A DNA stretch of 64,000 nucleotides, taken from NCBI RefSeq assembly GCF_016097555.1, contig NC_054713.1:16402680-16466679 (forward strand). The letters are read 5' to 3'. A program made the translations under genes and the position numbers. The DNA is from Gigantopelta aegis (lineage: Eukaryota > Mollusca > Gastropoda > Neomphalida > Peltospiridae). Below the pieces are notes generated by a model. It worked only from the letters and a program-made list of their open reading frames with translations. It was not told the DNA's origin and searched no databases. The stretch's first letter is position 1, and each line of letters starts with the position of its first letter. Shown piece by piece: positions 30,544-42,171 of this stretch.

Positions 30544-30624
30544 GGTAGCGTGGCCGAGCGGTCTAAGGCGCTGGTTTAAGGCACCAGTCTCCTCGGAGGC
30601 GTGGGTTCGAATCCCACCGCTGCC
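30544..30624 (+). tRNA. tRNA-Leu(AAG)
   Basis: 81 nt. Same body as the other three, but the anticodon loop is TTAAGGC, giving AAG (Leu, CTT). The variable arm has CTCCTCGGAG. A TTTTTT run at about 30,630 is a good polymerase III terminator. Confidence 0.93.
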
Positions 30625-31129
30625 ATATTGTTTTTTGTATATTAGTTCTGTTTTTTTTTTCATGTACTATTACAGATCAGGTTTGATTTTGGTGGTGATT
30701 TACCTAGTTTTGACAGAAGTATGGCCCTTTAACTTAGGAAATACCAAAATATGTTGGACTCGTCATTGCGTTAGCAGTACTCTCAGAATGCTTGTTCTCT
30801 GACGCAAACAGTCTGTAGAGAAATACTTCAATCCACAAAGGGGCCCCATTGTGAAAACGAACTAAAGCCAAACAATACGTCGTTTGACAAAGAAACAACT
30901 TTTGTTAATTCCATTACAGGTGAAAACGAAACTCCACAGTAAACAAGTGTTAAAAATTAGATTAATAGTGAGTGTTTCACTAAAACAATCTTACACTGGT
31001 AAAGCACTCGCCTGCAACTTTCCCAGAAGATACACATTATCTAGTATCGACTTCACACGACCGAGGACTGCCACTTTCATGGAAGATAAACTTTATCTAG
31101 TATTTACTTCGCCTGTAGGACGACTGTAA

Positions 31130-31948
31130 TTTCCAAATTATATTCTTTTTCCAATTTATTATGTAAATCCCAATAAATTTTGTTTTCCATTTGATGTTTC
31201 TTGATGGAAAAATCCCTAGCACATTTTTTTATTTTATTTTAAAGTGTCCCACCATATCAAAATATTATTATTAATAAGAGGATCACTATTAGCCTGAACT
31301 AAAATCTCTGTAATTTTGCTATTCAAGTCTAGATCTTTGAGTAATGTATTATTAAAAATCCATACCCCAGGTCCTCTTTCTACCTCTGACATATCAATTC
31401 TAATACATACAAAACTTTGATCACTAAAAGTAGTATGTTTAATATAACAAGTAACAACATTATGAATCATTACTCTACTACATAAAATATAATCTATTCT
31501 ACTTTGTTTTAAATTGCCTTCAACAACTTGACTTCTGGTATAAGATCTTTTATCTGGATGCTTATATCTCCATATGTCAACTAAATTACAATTTTGACTA
31601 AATTCTCTGAATCTTTGATAACTTTGTTTATTAAAATGCATATTTGCAAGCCTATGTAAATTATTATTCATTATTTCATTATAATCTCCTGAAATAATAT
31701 TAAAATCTTCAGAACATATGTGTTGTTGAAAGCAATCAAAAAAATTAATTATTTCTGTAACACAATTAGGTGCATATATACAAAACACATTCACCTGTTT
31801 GTCATGTAAATTCATGCAAACTTTAATACACCTTCCTGTCAGTTCATCACTTAAAACAGCCCATGATGTAACATTCAATTTATAAGACTTAGAAACCAAA
31901 ATAGCTAATCCCCTAGAATGACAATCATCTGCATTATTATAATAGATA
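31130..31948 (-). mobile_element. LINE endonuclease fragment (L1/Tx1-like)
   Basis: Minus strand: GLAILVSKSYKLNVTSWAVL, CIKVCMNLHDKQVNVFCIYA-P-N, IISGDYNEIMN, SRIDYILCSRVM, and a closing TTFSDQSFVCIRID. This is the middle to C-terminal part of an APE-type endonuclease with the SGDYN and RIDYI motifs. It continues into the linker ahead of RT (KHQMENKIYWDLHNKLEKEY) after a frame change near 31,240. Both ends are truncated. It abuts the SINE at 31,950, so the long ORF across the junction is chimeric. Confidence 0.75.
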
Positions 31949-31949
31949 T

Positions 31950-32430
31950 CCCGGTGGATCCATTCTACTGATTTTTGTTCTCTTGTTCCAACCACTGCAA
32001 CACAACTGATGAAAGGATGTGGTATGTGTTTTCCTGTCTGTGGGAAGATGCATATAAAAGATTTGATAGTGGCGTCGTTAATCAAAATAAACTTGTTTTA
32101 AATAATAAATAAAAACAAAAATGAATGATAGTTCAATCACGTCTCCTGTTTAATCTGTTATAATTGTGGTAGCGTGGCCGAGCGGTCTAAGGCGCTGGTT
32201 TTAGGCACCAGTCTCTTCGGAGGCGTGGGTTCGAATCCCACCGCTGCCATTATCTTATTTTATTTTTGAAATATTTGGAGGTTTTGTTGGGTTGTTTTGC
32301 ACTTTAATACTGTAGGTACGTTTAAAATAGAATTGTAGGTGGGAGGTGCGATATACGACACTAGTTAGGTAAATCATAAGCGTCAACTTAATAATGGGAA
32401 ATTCTCCTTCTGATAGGTCTGTGCCACTAG
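31950..32430. repeat. inner right arm of the palindrome
   Basis: Mirror of 28,555-29,035. Contains a reverse SINE piece (31,960-32,100) and tRNA-Leu at 32,168. Confidence 0.85.
32168..32248 (+). tRNA. tRNA-Leu(UAG)
   Basis: 81 nt. Anticodon loop TTTAGGC gives TAG; all arms pair. This is the palindromic partner of the 28,720 gene, with an intact GGTCTAAGGCGC D arm. T-rich sequence follows the 3' end. Confidence 0.93.
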
Positions 32431-32499
32431 TGGAGTAGTTAAAAGAAATAAAGTTCTTCTTTTTCATCTTCTTCTTGACTCCACCCGTTATGAATCGTA

Positions 32500-32795
32500 G
32501 GGGCTCGGTTGGCCATGGCTGTGGCATAGCGAGGGAGGTGGGGGTGGGGGCTCGGTTGGCCATGGCTGTGGCATAGCGAGGGGAGGTGGGGTGGGGGGCT
32601 CGGTTGGCCATGGCTGTGGCATAGCGAGGGGAGGTGGCGGTGGGGGCTCGGTTGGCCATGGCTGTGGCATAGCGAGGGGAGGTGGTGGTGGGGGCTCGGT
32701 TGGCTATGGCTGTGGCATAGCGAGGGGAGGTGGTGGGGGCTCGGTTGGCCATGGCTGTGGCATAGCGAGGGGAGGTGGGGGTGGGGGCTCGGGTT
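32500..32795. repeat. minisatellite, ~43-50 bp unit, about seven units
   Basis: Units of GCTCGGTTGGCCATGGCTGT followed by GGCATAGCGAGGGGAGGTGG and a variable GGTGG(GG) stretch. It reads as Gly- or Pro-rich ORFs on both strands, which I treat as repeat artefacts. Present only in the right arm region of the palindrome. Confidence 0.9.
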
Positions 32796-33039
32796 CCATG
32801 CTCCCTCAATCAAACATTTTTTGTTTAGTTTTTACTGTTCTAAATTTTATAAAATCGTACATACATACCAACATACATAGTGTGGGTTCCCCCACCGCCA
32901 CCCCAAACCCCACCACCCAGTATAAAATCCTGGCTACGCAAGTGGGCGATGGACACTACCTGCTGAAGATCATGGCAGTCGCAGCCATTATTTTTCATTT
33001 CCTTTCAACTTAGTTTTGTGTTTATACCCAATTAAGGTT

Positions 33040-33345
33040 CAAGCTTTGTGTCCTTGGCACACACCTCATCTCTCTGGGCTATCTGATTAGGACAGTTGGT
33101 TAGTTGTTAGTAGTTAGTGGTTAGTGAGAAAGAAGAGGGCGTAGTGGTCTTAAAGGGACATTCGCGAGTTTGCTGCATTGTAAGATGTTTCCGACCAGGA
33201 CAGTGGGTTACTTGTTAGTGGTTAGTGAGAAAGAAGAGGGTGTAGTGGTCTTATACTGTACCCATTGAGTCGTGAAAACTCGCTCTGGGTGGAAACCGGT
33301 ACAGGGCTGCGACCGATGGCTTAACCACGACACCGCCGAGGCCGA
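33040..33345 (-). repeat. second-type SINE, reverse, carrying a MITE fragment
   Basis: TTAAGGTTCAAG...CCTTGGCACACACCTCATC at the left, ACTCGCTCTGGGTGGAAACC and a CGGCCTCGGCGGTGTCGTGG head (minus strand) at the right. A ~47-bp MITE end (33,150-33,197) sits inside, with the neighbouring SINE stretch repeated on both sides. Confidence 0.65.
33150..33197. mobile_element. MITE end fragment inside a SINE
   Basis: TTAAAGGGACATTCGCGAG, then TTTGCTGCATTG and TAAGATGTTTCCGAC, match one terminus of the fold-back MITE. The rest of the element is absent. Confidence 0.7.
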
Positions 33346-34230
33346 TGAGTAGCCATCTTTCTATACATGAATATACGAACTACAATGGGCGGGAGGTTGC
33401 CGAGTGGTAAAGCGCTCGTTTGATGCGCGAGGGGTTTGGGATCAATCTCCGCCGGTGGGTCCATTGGGCTATTTCTCGTTCCAGCCAGTGCATCACGACC
33501 AGCATAGCATGCTGCATATAACATATCCCTTGCTACTAATGGAAAACACAAACAAATATAGCGGGTTTTCTCGTGAGCCCCAGTGAAAGCGTCTCCTAAA
33601 ATCTGCAGAGGTAGACGACACTCGAGCTACACATGAACACATGACACAGACCAGCGTACAATTCTCGGACCCATGCCAAATTGGCGGTTAACATGTGAAC
33701 AATGGAAATAGGCCACGACTGCTTGAAATTGACCCGTTCGTCGTTAATCACAAAACTGCATCTTAATATGTGTTTGTTTCTTTTCAAGCTAGTTACCAGT
33801 CTCAATATTGATGTTACTCACAAAACAGAATTTGTATCTTGGCTTCAAATCCCATGTGAGAATATAGGCCCACATGAAAAATTGCTGATTGGCATCCTTT
33901 ATATTCCTCCAATAAATTCCACTTATTACAAGAAAAATACATTTACTATTATTGAAAGTGAAATAAATCAGCAAACAAAGTTAGGAAGTCCATTACTGTT
34001 ACTTGGTGATGTTAATGCAAGAACAAAATGTTTGCCAGACTATATATCACAATTGATGAAAAAACTGATCTTCCCTATTACATAGATAATGACATGAAAG
34101 ATTTCGTTAATGGTATATCTTAAAATGATAGTCTCAGTAAGCCAAGATATCAGGAGAATAAATAGCCATGGCACACAGCTTCTAAACCTGTGCAAATCGG
34201 ATAATCTATGCATATCTAATGGCAGATTAA
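33330..34230. repeat. outer right arm of the palindrome
   Basis: Reverse complement of about 27,445-28,440. Contains a forward SINE and the plus-strand LINE endonuclease fragment. Confidence 0.8.
33390..33600 (+). repeat. tRNA-derived SINE, forward
   Basis: Head GGTTGCCGAGTGGTAAAGCG (A box) and GGTTTGGGATCAATCTCCGC (B box). Body GGGCTATTTCTCGTTCCAGC, then CATCACGACC. This is the clearest tRNA-like head in the window. Confidence 0.8.
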
Positions 34231-34600
34231 AGAAGGAAGGAAGGAAATATTTTATTTAACGACGCACTCAACACATTTGTATATACGGTTATATGGCGTC
34301 GGACATATGGTTAAGGACCACACATATATTGAGAGAGGAAACCCGCTGTCGCCACTTCATGGCCTACTCTTTTCTATTAGCAGCAAATGATCTTTTACAT
34401 GCACCATCCCACAGACAGGATAGCACATACCACGGTATTTGATGGACAAGTCATGGTGCACTGGCTGGAGCGAGAAATGGCCCAATGGGCCCACCGACGG
34501 GGGATCGATCCCAGACTGACCGCGCATCAAGCGGTAATGGTAGATTAGGTAATGATAAATATATCGGAGAACTAACATGCAAAGACAGTAGTGTCGTTCA
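33702..34600 (+). mobile_element. LINE endonuclease fragment (right copy), split by a SINE
   Basis: The same protein blocks as 27,905-27,636 in plus orientation (EFVSWLQIPCENIGPHEKLL, LGSPLLLLGDVNARTKCLPD), then LLNLCKSDNLCISNGRL. A SINE at 34,236-34,532 interrupts; the LINE reading resumes as NGRLGNDKYIGELTCKDSSV. In the left copy the motif is GDFNART; here the Phe is Val. Frame change near 34,085. Confidence 0.75.
34231..34533 (-). repeat. near full-length SINE inside the LINE
   Basis: Flanked by TAATGGCAGATTA (34,218-34,230) and TAATGGTAGATTA (34,534-34,546), a 13-bp target duplication with one change. Minus strand: head GCTTGATGCGCGGTCAGTCT with B-box-like GGGATCGATCCC, a body, and a GTGCGTCGTTAAATAAAATA tail followed by TTCC repeats. 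Confidence 0.85.
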
Positions 34601-34734
34601 TTATGTTATTGGCCAACAATTAGTCCAACATTTTGGGGTAACAATACGAACGATACACACAGAAACACGTGTCAAACAAGCGATCGAGGTCATGAAAAAT
34701 CTATGCATGAACTCTGCCGCATCAGCCTGTTGCC

Positions 34735-35045
34735 CGATACATATCTCGTTCCAGCCAGTACTCCACATCTGGTGTAACAAAGGCCGTGGTATGTACTATA
34801 TATGTTTCGCAGTGGCATAAAGTTTGGAGCGAACTGATTGGGGGCTAACTGACATGCGGGACGAACTGGAACAAAATGGAAATGAACTGGCTGGTTGGGG
34901 TGAGGGTGAAACATCAGGTTCCCGCCTCTAACATAATATGAATATTTAGACACGGTAATTACCATAGTTTGACACCCAATAGCCGATGTATTTTTCGTGC
35001 TGGGGTGTCGTTAAGCATTAATTAATTAATTCATTCATTCATTAG
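34735..35045 (+). repeat. SINE, forward, interrupted
   Basis: ATCTCGTTCCAGCCAGTACT and AAAGGCCGTGGTATGTACTA at 34,740-34,800. The 3' end (ACACCCAATAGCCGATGTAT, GGTGTCGTTAAGCATT, then (AATT)n/(CATT)n) lies at 34,970-35,045. About 160 bases of unrelated sequence lie between. Confidence 0.6.
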
Positions 35046-35296
35046 ACACGTTAAAGAAAGAGACCGAACACGACGATTATGTCTTCAGTACCTTAAGGCG
35101 ACGCCACACGACACGAGTGTCTCGTATAGACACACTAATAGGCGATTGTGACAAGCCAACTTTCCTATTTCATCGATGTTATGCAATCGGCTATTCTCGA
35201 ACTAGGCGCTCTATCATCTGTCGTCGCCTTTAGAAGAAAATGTCGCCTGTGTATTCGGGATCTTAACAGAAAATGCCGACCGTGTATTACATCGAA

Positions 35297-35302
35297 GTCA
35301 AC
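35297..35302. repeat. Polinton 2 target site duplication, left
   Basis: GTCAAC directly before AGTAGTGG. The same six bases follow the right end at 61,529-61,534. Six-base duplications are the Polinton norm. Confidence 0.9.
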
Positions 35303-35476
35303 AGTAGTGGTAAAACTACCGTTTCTGGCGCAGTTTGGCCCATTCACTTAACACGCAAGAGGTGTCACCCTCTCAGCGTCACCCTCCCAAGAGGGGATGG
35401 TGACGTCACAGCCCAGATGAATTTTGATTGGCTTACTAATGGAGATTTTAAAAACGGGGAAATCCAATAGCCCGAC
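35303..35476. repeat. Polinton 2 left TIR
   Basis: Matches the reverse complement of 61,352-61,528 with only one or two visible differences over about 165 bases. Contains a TGACGTCA palindrome at 35,401-35,408. Confidence 0.92.
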
Positions 35477-35479
35477 ATA

Positions 35480-36630
35480 ACCAGGAAGTTCAACAGTATA
35501 CAATATTAACTAACACGTAAACCAACAATAAAGACAATTTCACAAATATTAGATACTTTGTTAATTCGAGTCCAATGTTTTATTATGTATGTGTGTAAAG
35601 TTTTCCCAGCCAAACAGTTAGTGTACGTGTCGACAGCGAAGCGCTTTAAGTGCGCGCTAAAAATAGAGCCCGGCTGGTTAACTGCAGTTGATAAATCAGG
35701 TCCAGCATGGAACCAAAACACTGAAAGCCGTGACTAGCACTGTGCCTGTTTACATGTCATATCATTTATATACTAAAATATGTTTTTCTACAGGCGAATA
35801 GCATAGTATACATACAGTTACAATGATACTCGAAACGTAGCCAGTAGGCTAAAATAGTTGAATCCAGTACATAATACATCAAAACAAGGCCGACAGCTCT
35901 CGATCGGCTGACCTCCATTCATAACCTGACCTCAAGCTATGTTTAGAAAAACATATACTCTGTGTAGCGAAATAGCTCTCCAACAACCCTGTGTGTATAG
36001 GGTTTTTTTTAATCTTATGGTGATAAACCCTTTGAGGGTTTGATATTTCAAACCAATCTAAGACAGTCACCTTTTAGTAACCTTCAAAGCATTATAACAT
36101 TTATAAACTAACCATTCAGCTGTACAAACAAGATCGACAGTTGACTATTGTATACTCCAGTGAAGGGACAACATCTTCAAGCAGAGACCATCAAAAGACG
36201 TCTTACCTCTACAGAGGCTGATGCGCGAATGAGAGCCGAAAATGCACCAGTCCATTTGTATTTCAGAAAAGGGGCGGGTGGGGTCTTTTTATGTTTCCAA
36301 AAATGTTCTGTTCGTATTAACTTATATATTTAAAAGAACAATATCCAATATACGAATATAAACAAGCATACCATATGTAAACAATAATTACAATTATATT
36401 ACAGGAAACAGAAGCACCTTTAAACTTTCCTACACCCCTAGCTATGTTAGACTCGTCCAGAGGGTATATAAACCGAAAATTCACCCCAATTTTCATTCCA
36501 CAAAATTGACTCGTAAGAGGAACGACGCAAATTTATTTTCTCATAAAAAGGACGCCAATTCAATTTTATGAAAAAGGTAGGTTTTATGAATTTGTCTTCA
36601 GTCTCAAAATTAATATAATGGTTATTAATT
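35480..36630. other. Polinton 2 leader, no gene seen
   Basis: No ORF of recognisable family. A TATA box (GTATATAAACC, about 36,464) lies near its right end and may drive the PolB gene. Confidence 0.5.
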
Positions 36631-36637
36631 ATAGGCA

Positions 36638-36848
36638 TCTATACTGGAATCGACTGTGACGTCATGTCCAACTCTGTGAGACTGAATGGAGATGTATATC
36701 GTCTCATAGGGAGGTCATCCAGTATTCATCTTGATACATTTAAGTCACGGTAATGGAAAAGTGGCCCCGTCTCTTGACATGGACCCAGCCCTCAATGTCC
36801 ACACATGTCTTGAGATCAGAATGAGATAAACTGGCTCTACTCATTCAA
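36638..36848. repeat. direct repeat 1 in the Polinton 2 leader
   Basis: 211-bp unit, repeated at 36,961-37,170 with roughly 85-90% identity by eye. Shared blocks include GAATGGAGATGTA, AAGTCACGGTAATGGAAAAG and AACTGGCTCTACTCATTCAA. Holds a TGACGTCA at 36,657-36,664. Confidence 0.85.
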
Positions 36849-36960
36849 GGGTATTTTCTCATAAGACGTGACTCAAATGTAAATGCTATCCCATAGTGCA
36901 ATAACCAATGTATTTATATAATCAGGTATTAATATAAAGCATGATGTAATATTTATAAGA

Positions 36961-37170
36961 ATCAATACTGAAATCGACTGTGACGTCACGTCCGACTTTG
37001 TGAGACTGAATGGAGATGTAGATAGTCTTATGAGGAGGTCATTCGGTGTTCATCTCATACATTTAAGTCACGGTAATGGAAAAGCTACCCGTCTCTTGAC
37101 ATGGACCCAGCCCTCAGTGTCCAAACATGTCTCGAGATAGGAATGAGATAAACTGGCTCTACTCATTCAA
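36961..37170. repeat. direct repeat 2 in the Polinton 2 leader
   Basis: Second copy of the 36,638 unit, TGACGTCA at 36,981-36,988. The two lie about 110 bases apart, just ahead of the polymerase region. Confidence 0.85.
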
Positions 37171-37266
37171 CACATGACGTAAATATAAATGCTGTTGTAC
37201 AATAGACATAATAGTATATCCCATCTCGCATTCGCCATCTGAGTTGTACTCCTTCATTACAGATTA

Positions 37267-40200
37267 TTGAGCCCAACGCAAAGAGAGGATGCTACAGGTG
37301 TGAACTGTGCGAGCAGACTTTTACCCAAAGACAAGGGTTACAACGGCACACGAAGACGGCTCATGCCCACCAAAAATTCAGCTGTCAGAATTGTCACCTC
37401 ACCTTTACCAGGAAGGACAATCTCCAACGTCACATCAAGAAGAATCACACATGTCAAGTGGGAGGTGCAGCAGACAACGTGGATGAACCACCATGCAACC
37501 TACAAGTATTGGGCGGTACTGTTAGGATTCATACTATCCAAGGAGAGGGCATACAGAAGTATGACCCAATGGCATTTCTGAAGAGCACTTATGACAAAGT
37601 TAAAACTATCTTGAAGCAAACCCTCAAAGACAGAGGAGCACTCAAATGGTATTTAGCCATGAATGTAAAGATGACCAGACAGAAAGGTGAGGTCACCGAT
37701 ATGGCTGAGCCACACTTCAGAGGAAAGTGTCAGACAGCAATGAAGTTTGAAGATCTAGATGGAGCCATGAGAGAATCCATCAAGAAGATTTTTACATCCT
37801 TCATTGAATACCAGAGACAGGGCAGCAATTGGACTGTGGACAAAGTGTTGAATGTCACTATCCACATGGCCCGCTATAGGCCACTCAAGGGATCAAACTA
37901 TATTCCTCTTCCCATCAAGCTCAGATCCAAGCACGCCATCATCAATGTCAAGAACAGAGATCAGAAATGCTTCATGTGGTCGGTCTTGGCGGCATTACAC
38001 CCAGTTAAACGAGACATGGATCAGGTAACTAAGTATACTCAACACATTAGTCAACTAAACATCACAGGGATCACCTTTCCAGTCAAGATGGTGGACGTTT
38101 CCAAGTTTGAGACACAGAACAACATTTCCATCAACGTGTTTGGTTATGAAAAGGGAAATGTATTTCCTATCCACGTGACCAAACAACATTTTGAAAGGCA
38201 CGTGGATCTTCTGATGATTGCCGATTCAAAGAAGTCACACTATTGCTGGATTAAGGATTTGAATCGGCTACTATTTGACCAGAAAAGCTATGGCCATCGC
38301 CATCACTATTGTCCTTACTGCCTCCATGGATTCACAAAAGAGCGACTGCTGAAAGACCATGTGCCCTTTTGCCAAGTACATGGGCCCCAGAAGGTGGAAC
38401 TCCCCAAGGAAGAAGACAAATGGCTCTATTACAAGGATTTCAAGAAACAACTCAAAGCGCCATACATCATCTATGCTGACTTCGAGTGTCTACAAATTCC
38501 TATTTCGAGATGTGAGAAAAACCCAGAATATTCCTCGACGGAGAAAACTACCAAACACGTCCCTTGTGGGTTTGCTTACAAAGTGGTTGGAATGACACCT
38601 GAACATTGCAAAGAACCTGTGGTATACAGAGGAACAGATGCAGCAGATAAATTTGTAGAATGAATGGTCCAAGAGCAAGAAGATATAGAGCATCAGTTCA
38701 AACGCTGTGAACCAATGCATATGACAGGAAGGGATTGGCAAACCTTCAAAAAGGCAACTCATTGCCACATCTGCAAGAAGGAGTTGGGAGAGGATCGAGT
38801 ACAGGATCATTGTCACGTGACTGGACACTTCCGAGGAGCAGCTCACAATGGGTGTAACATCAACTACAAATTCAGTGGTCGCATCCCTGTTGTCTTCCAT
38901 AACTTGAGAGGCTATGACAGTCACATCATTATGCAGGCCATAGGCAAAGTACAGAACAAACCCTTGAACTGTATACCAAACAACATGAAAAAGTATATCT
39001 CGTTTTCCTGAGATGTATGGATTTTATTGACTCATTCCAGTTTACCAACACTTCTTTGGAGAAACTCATAGCCAATATGGCCAAGGAGGGAATTTCAAAA
39101 TTCAGTCACATGAGTCAATATTTTAGCCAAGACAAACTTCCTTTGCTACTTCGAAAACAAGTCTACCCATATGAACTATTTTGATTCAGAAGAAAAATTC
39201 ACAGAGACCCAACTTCCTCCACAAGAAGCTTTCTGCAGTTCATTGACTGGCGAGACTATCACAGATGAAGACTATGAACATGCCCAGATCATATGGAACG
39301 ACTTCAACATCAAACATCTTGGAGAATATCACGATTTGTATGTCATCACCGATGTTCTAGCACTGGCTGGTGTGTTTGAAAATTTTCGAGACATCTGTTT
39401 GAATTACTACGAGTTAGATCCTGCTCATTTCTACACATCACCAGGTCTGGCTTGGCAAGCCGCTCTGAAAATGACAGGAGTGCAACTGGAACTACTGACC
39501 GACATTGATCAACATCTATTCATTGAGAAAGGGTTGAGAGGTGGTATCTCGTTTATCGCCCATCGCTATGCCAAATCTAACAACACCCATCTTCCAGAGT
39601 TTAACCCTGAACAACCCGAGAGCCACATAATCTACTTAGATGCAAACAATCTATATGGCTGGGCCATGTCACAACCTCTACCTGTTCGGGGATTTCACTG
39701 GCTCAATGAGACAAACATAGAACAGTTGGATATTGCCCAGGTGCCAGATGATGCATCAGAAGGATACATCTTGGAAGTGGATCTCGACTACCCCCATGAA
39801 CTCCACGACCTGCACAATGATTATCCATTAGCCCCCGAGAAACTCAAGGTCACTGAAGAGATGCTCTCCACATATGCCAAACAGCTGTTAGATGAACTGA
39901 ACTTGAAAGGGACATCCACCGAAAAGCTAATACCTAATTTGCTGCCAAAAGACAAATATGTGGTACACTACCACAATTTGAAATTCTATCTTTCTCTTGG
40001 CATGAAGATGACTAAGATTCACAGAGTGATGGCCATTGAACAGCAAGCCTGGCTAAAAGCCTACATTGAGTTTAACACAGAAAAACGAAAGGCTGCAAAA
40101 AATTATTTTCAAAAAGACTTTTTTAAACTGATGAACAATTCAGTCTTTGGAAAAACGATGGAAAATCTTAGGAAACGTGTGGATGTCAAGCTTATTAGCA

Positions 40201-40679
40201 ACAAGAAGAGAGCATGTAAATTGGTGGCGAAACCCAACTTCCATGCCTTCCGCATCTTTAATGAAGATCTGGTGGCTGTCCACCTTTCAAAACAGAGGCT
40301 GTACTTGAACAGACCCATCTATGTTGGGTTCAACATTCTAGATGTGTCTAAAATATTGATGTACAACTTCCATTATAACTACATCAAAGTGAAATATGAA
40401 TCAAAAGCCCAACTCCTGTTCACGGACACAGACTCATTGTGTTACAGCATCCAAACAAAAGACATCTACCAAGATATGATGGAAGAACGACACCTGTTTG
40501 ACACCTCTGACTATGATCCTGGTCATCCACTTTACAGTACCACAAACAAGAAGAGCTTAGGTAAAATGAAAGACGAAATGCATGGCATCCCTATTCATGA
40601 ATTTGTTGGTCTGAAGTCCAAAATGTATTCACTCATCTACCAGGAGAAGGACCAGGTAATGGAGAAGAAAACAGCCAAA
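37267..40679 (+). pseudogene. Polinton 2 DNA polymerase B with C2H2 fingers, 5' part (before the LTR insertion)
   Basis: Two C2H2 fingers come first (CELCEQTF...LQRHTKTAH and CQNCHLTF...LQRHIKKNH). They are followed by IYADFECLQIP (Exo I), a CHICKKEL...DHCHVTGHFRGAAHNGCN zinc/HNH-like module, PVVFHNLRGYDSHIIM (Exo II), DANNLYGWAMSQPL (Pol A), FKLMNNSVFGKTMENLRK (Pol B) and LLFTDTDSLCYSI (Pol C, DTDS). This is the full motif set of a protein-primed family B polymerase with 3'-5' exonuclease, which would copy the linear element. Split by the LTR insertion at 40,684 and with a small number of other breaks; broken. Confidence 0.92.
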
Positions 40680-40684
40680 GGAAT
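40680..40684. repeat. target duplication of the outer LTR element, left
   Basis: GGAAT, repeated at 58,154-58,158 directly after the right LTR. Both ends carry TGTCAC/GTGACA. Confidence 0.9.
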
Positions 40685-41950
40685 TGTCACAGGGATTCTA
40701 TAATTCCCGTAACTGAATAAAACACGATTATCAAAATATCTCTCCTAACTGTATATCTATTAGATCTCTCTGTAACAGGCTGTTAAACCCTAGTATGGCT
40801 CGTCTAGGTATGATCAGAGATACGATCTTATATAAAGTATATATTATTATAGCACGTTAGTTCTCTAGAAAACACAACAAAAACACAATACACTTTGGAA
40901 TCTGTATTAATCTACGCTGACAAATGTACAGCCGTAGTAGTAAATTAATAACAGCAATAATAACAACCCAGAACTGATCACTTAATTAGTTAATCTCTAG
41001 GTGTCTAGTTACACAATATGCGAATCACTTCACCGTTACACCACACCCACACGTGTGATAATTGAGAAACGCTTACAGGAGAAGTTAATTAATAAAGGAA
41101 TTACAACACCATTCCTAACTGGTTAATTTATAATTAACCCTTACTACTCGTTCAGTAACGTGTGATAATTTAGAACGCTTCTTGGGGAACTTAATTAATA
41201 AAGGAATTACAGCTCTATTCCTAACGGGTTAATTTTTTAATTAACCCTTAACTACTCTTTCAGTAATCTGTAACACAATATTAATACTGGTACCTATCAA
41301 AATAAAGACAATAACCTACAGTTTACCTAGGGTCTTCTAGGATGACTGGCTAAGCTTTATATTACCAAATACTCATATAATGTTAGAACAAGAAGTCTAC
41401 GATTTACTTCGTCAGATGACCGAAGACACTGTCTAAAGAATATTGGTATAATACAGTACTAAAATATTTAAGTCACATCAATCACATCAAGGTTATACAC
41501 AGAGCAGAAATGATATTTACCAAGTCCTAACGGACTACGTTCGTGATCCCCTCGAGCCGTCCTAATTCGTTCTCCTAGATATCTCTAAATCCTAGCTATT
41601 TATTCCAAAATCAGAATTGGCCTGGGGGAACAAGGCGGTACCTCACGTATCATCTCATATTCTACATTTACTAGAGTCGGTATATTCTCTCTGATCGTCA
41701 GTCTGGCTGTCGCCAGTCGTCGCCATCACGGTTGTAAAAACCGCACTCGCAGAGGTATTACGTAACTACTCACCACATGGCCTCCGCAGCTGGACTAAGT
41801 GCATATTGGAATGTCCGATCGAGGACGGTCGCGCAGAAGTCTTACGTAACAAGTTGCCCATCTGGGCTACGGGCAATAAACTGCACACGGCCCTCTAACA
41901 CAATTAAAATCGCCACAGGCGAAACAAATTTAAGAGCATGTACCGTGACA
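40685..41950 (-). repeat. outer element 3' LTR
   Basis: 1,266 bp, TGTCAC...GTGACA. Carries two related ~90-bp blocks (TAAAGGAATTACA...TTAACCC) in tandem, as do all copies. Confidence 0.92.
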
Positions 41951-42171
41951 CACCCCCACCTCAAAAGGGATATTTCCTCTACTCTAGGAATAGGGAAATA
42001 TACTACATTAAAACAAAAAGGTGCGTTAACCGACGCATACGGACATTTATAACACAGGTAATAATAAGGTGACTACCAGTAATCACACTGAGTCTCTGAG
42101 TCCCTGGTATACAAATAAAATATATATAAACAAAACAGAAATAAAGAATGTCAACACACATATCATAACGT

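Noticed and set aside
31234-32085. A single 283-codon host gene
   Set aside because: Its first ~45 codons come from a SINE and the rest from a LINE endonuclease; it is a chimeric reading frame across a junction.
32255-33013. Pro- and Gly-rich ORFs on both strands
   Set aside because: Read-through of the ~47-bp minisatellite; nothing conserved outside it.
35148-35351. ORFs on both strands across the Polinton 2 left end
   Set aside because: They cross the element boundary and show no family resemblance.
41777-42052. Short ORF starting MASAAGLSAYWNVRSRT (also at 57,980)
   Set aside because: Lies inside the LTR in antisense to the element; present only because both LTR copies share the sequence.
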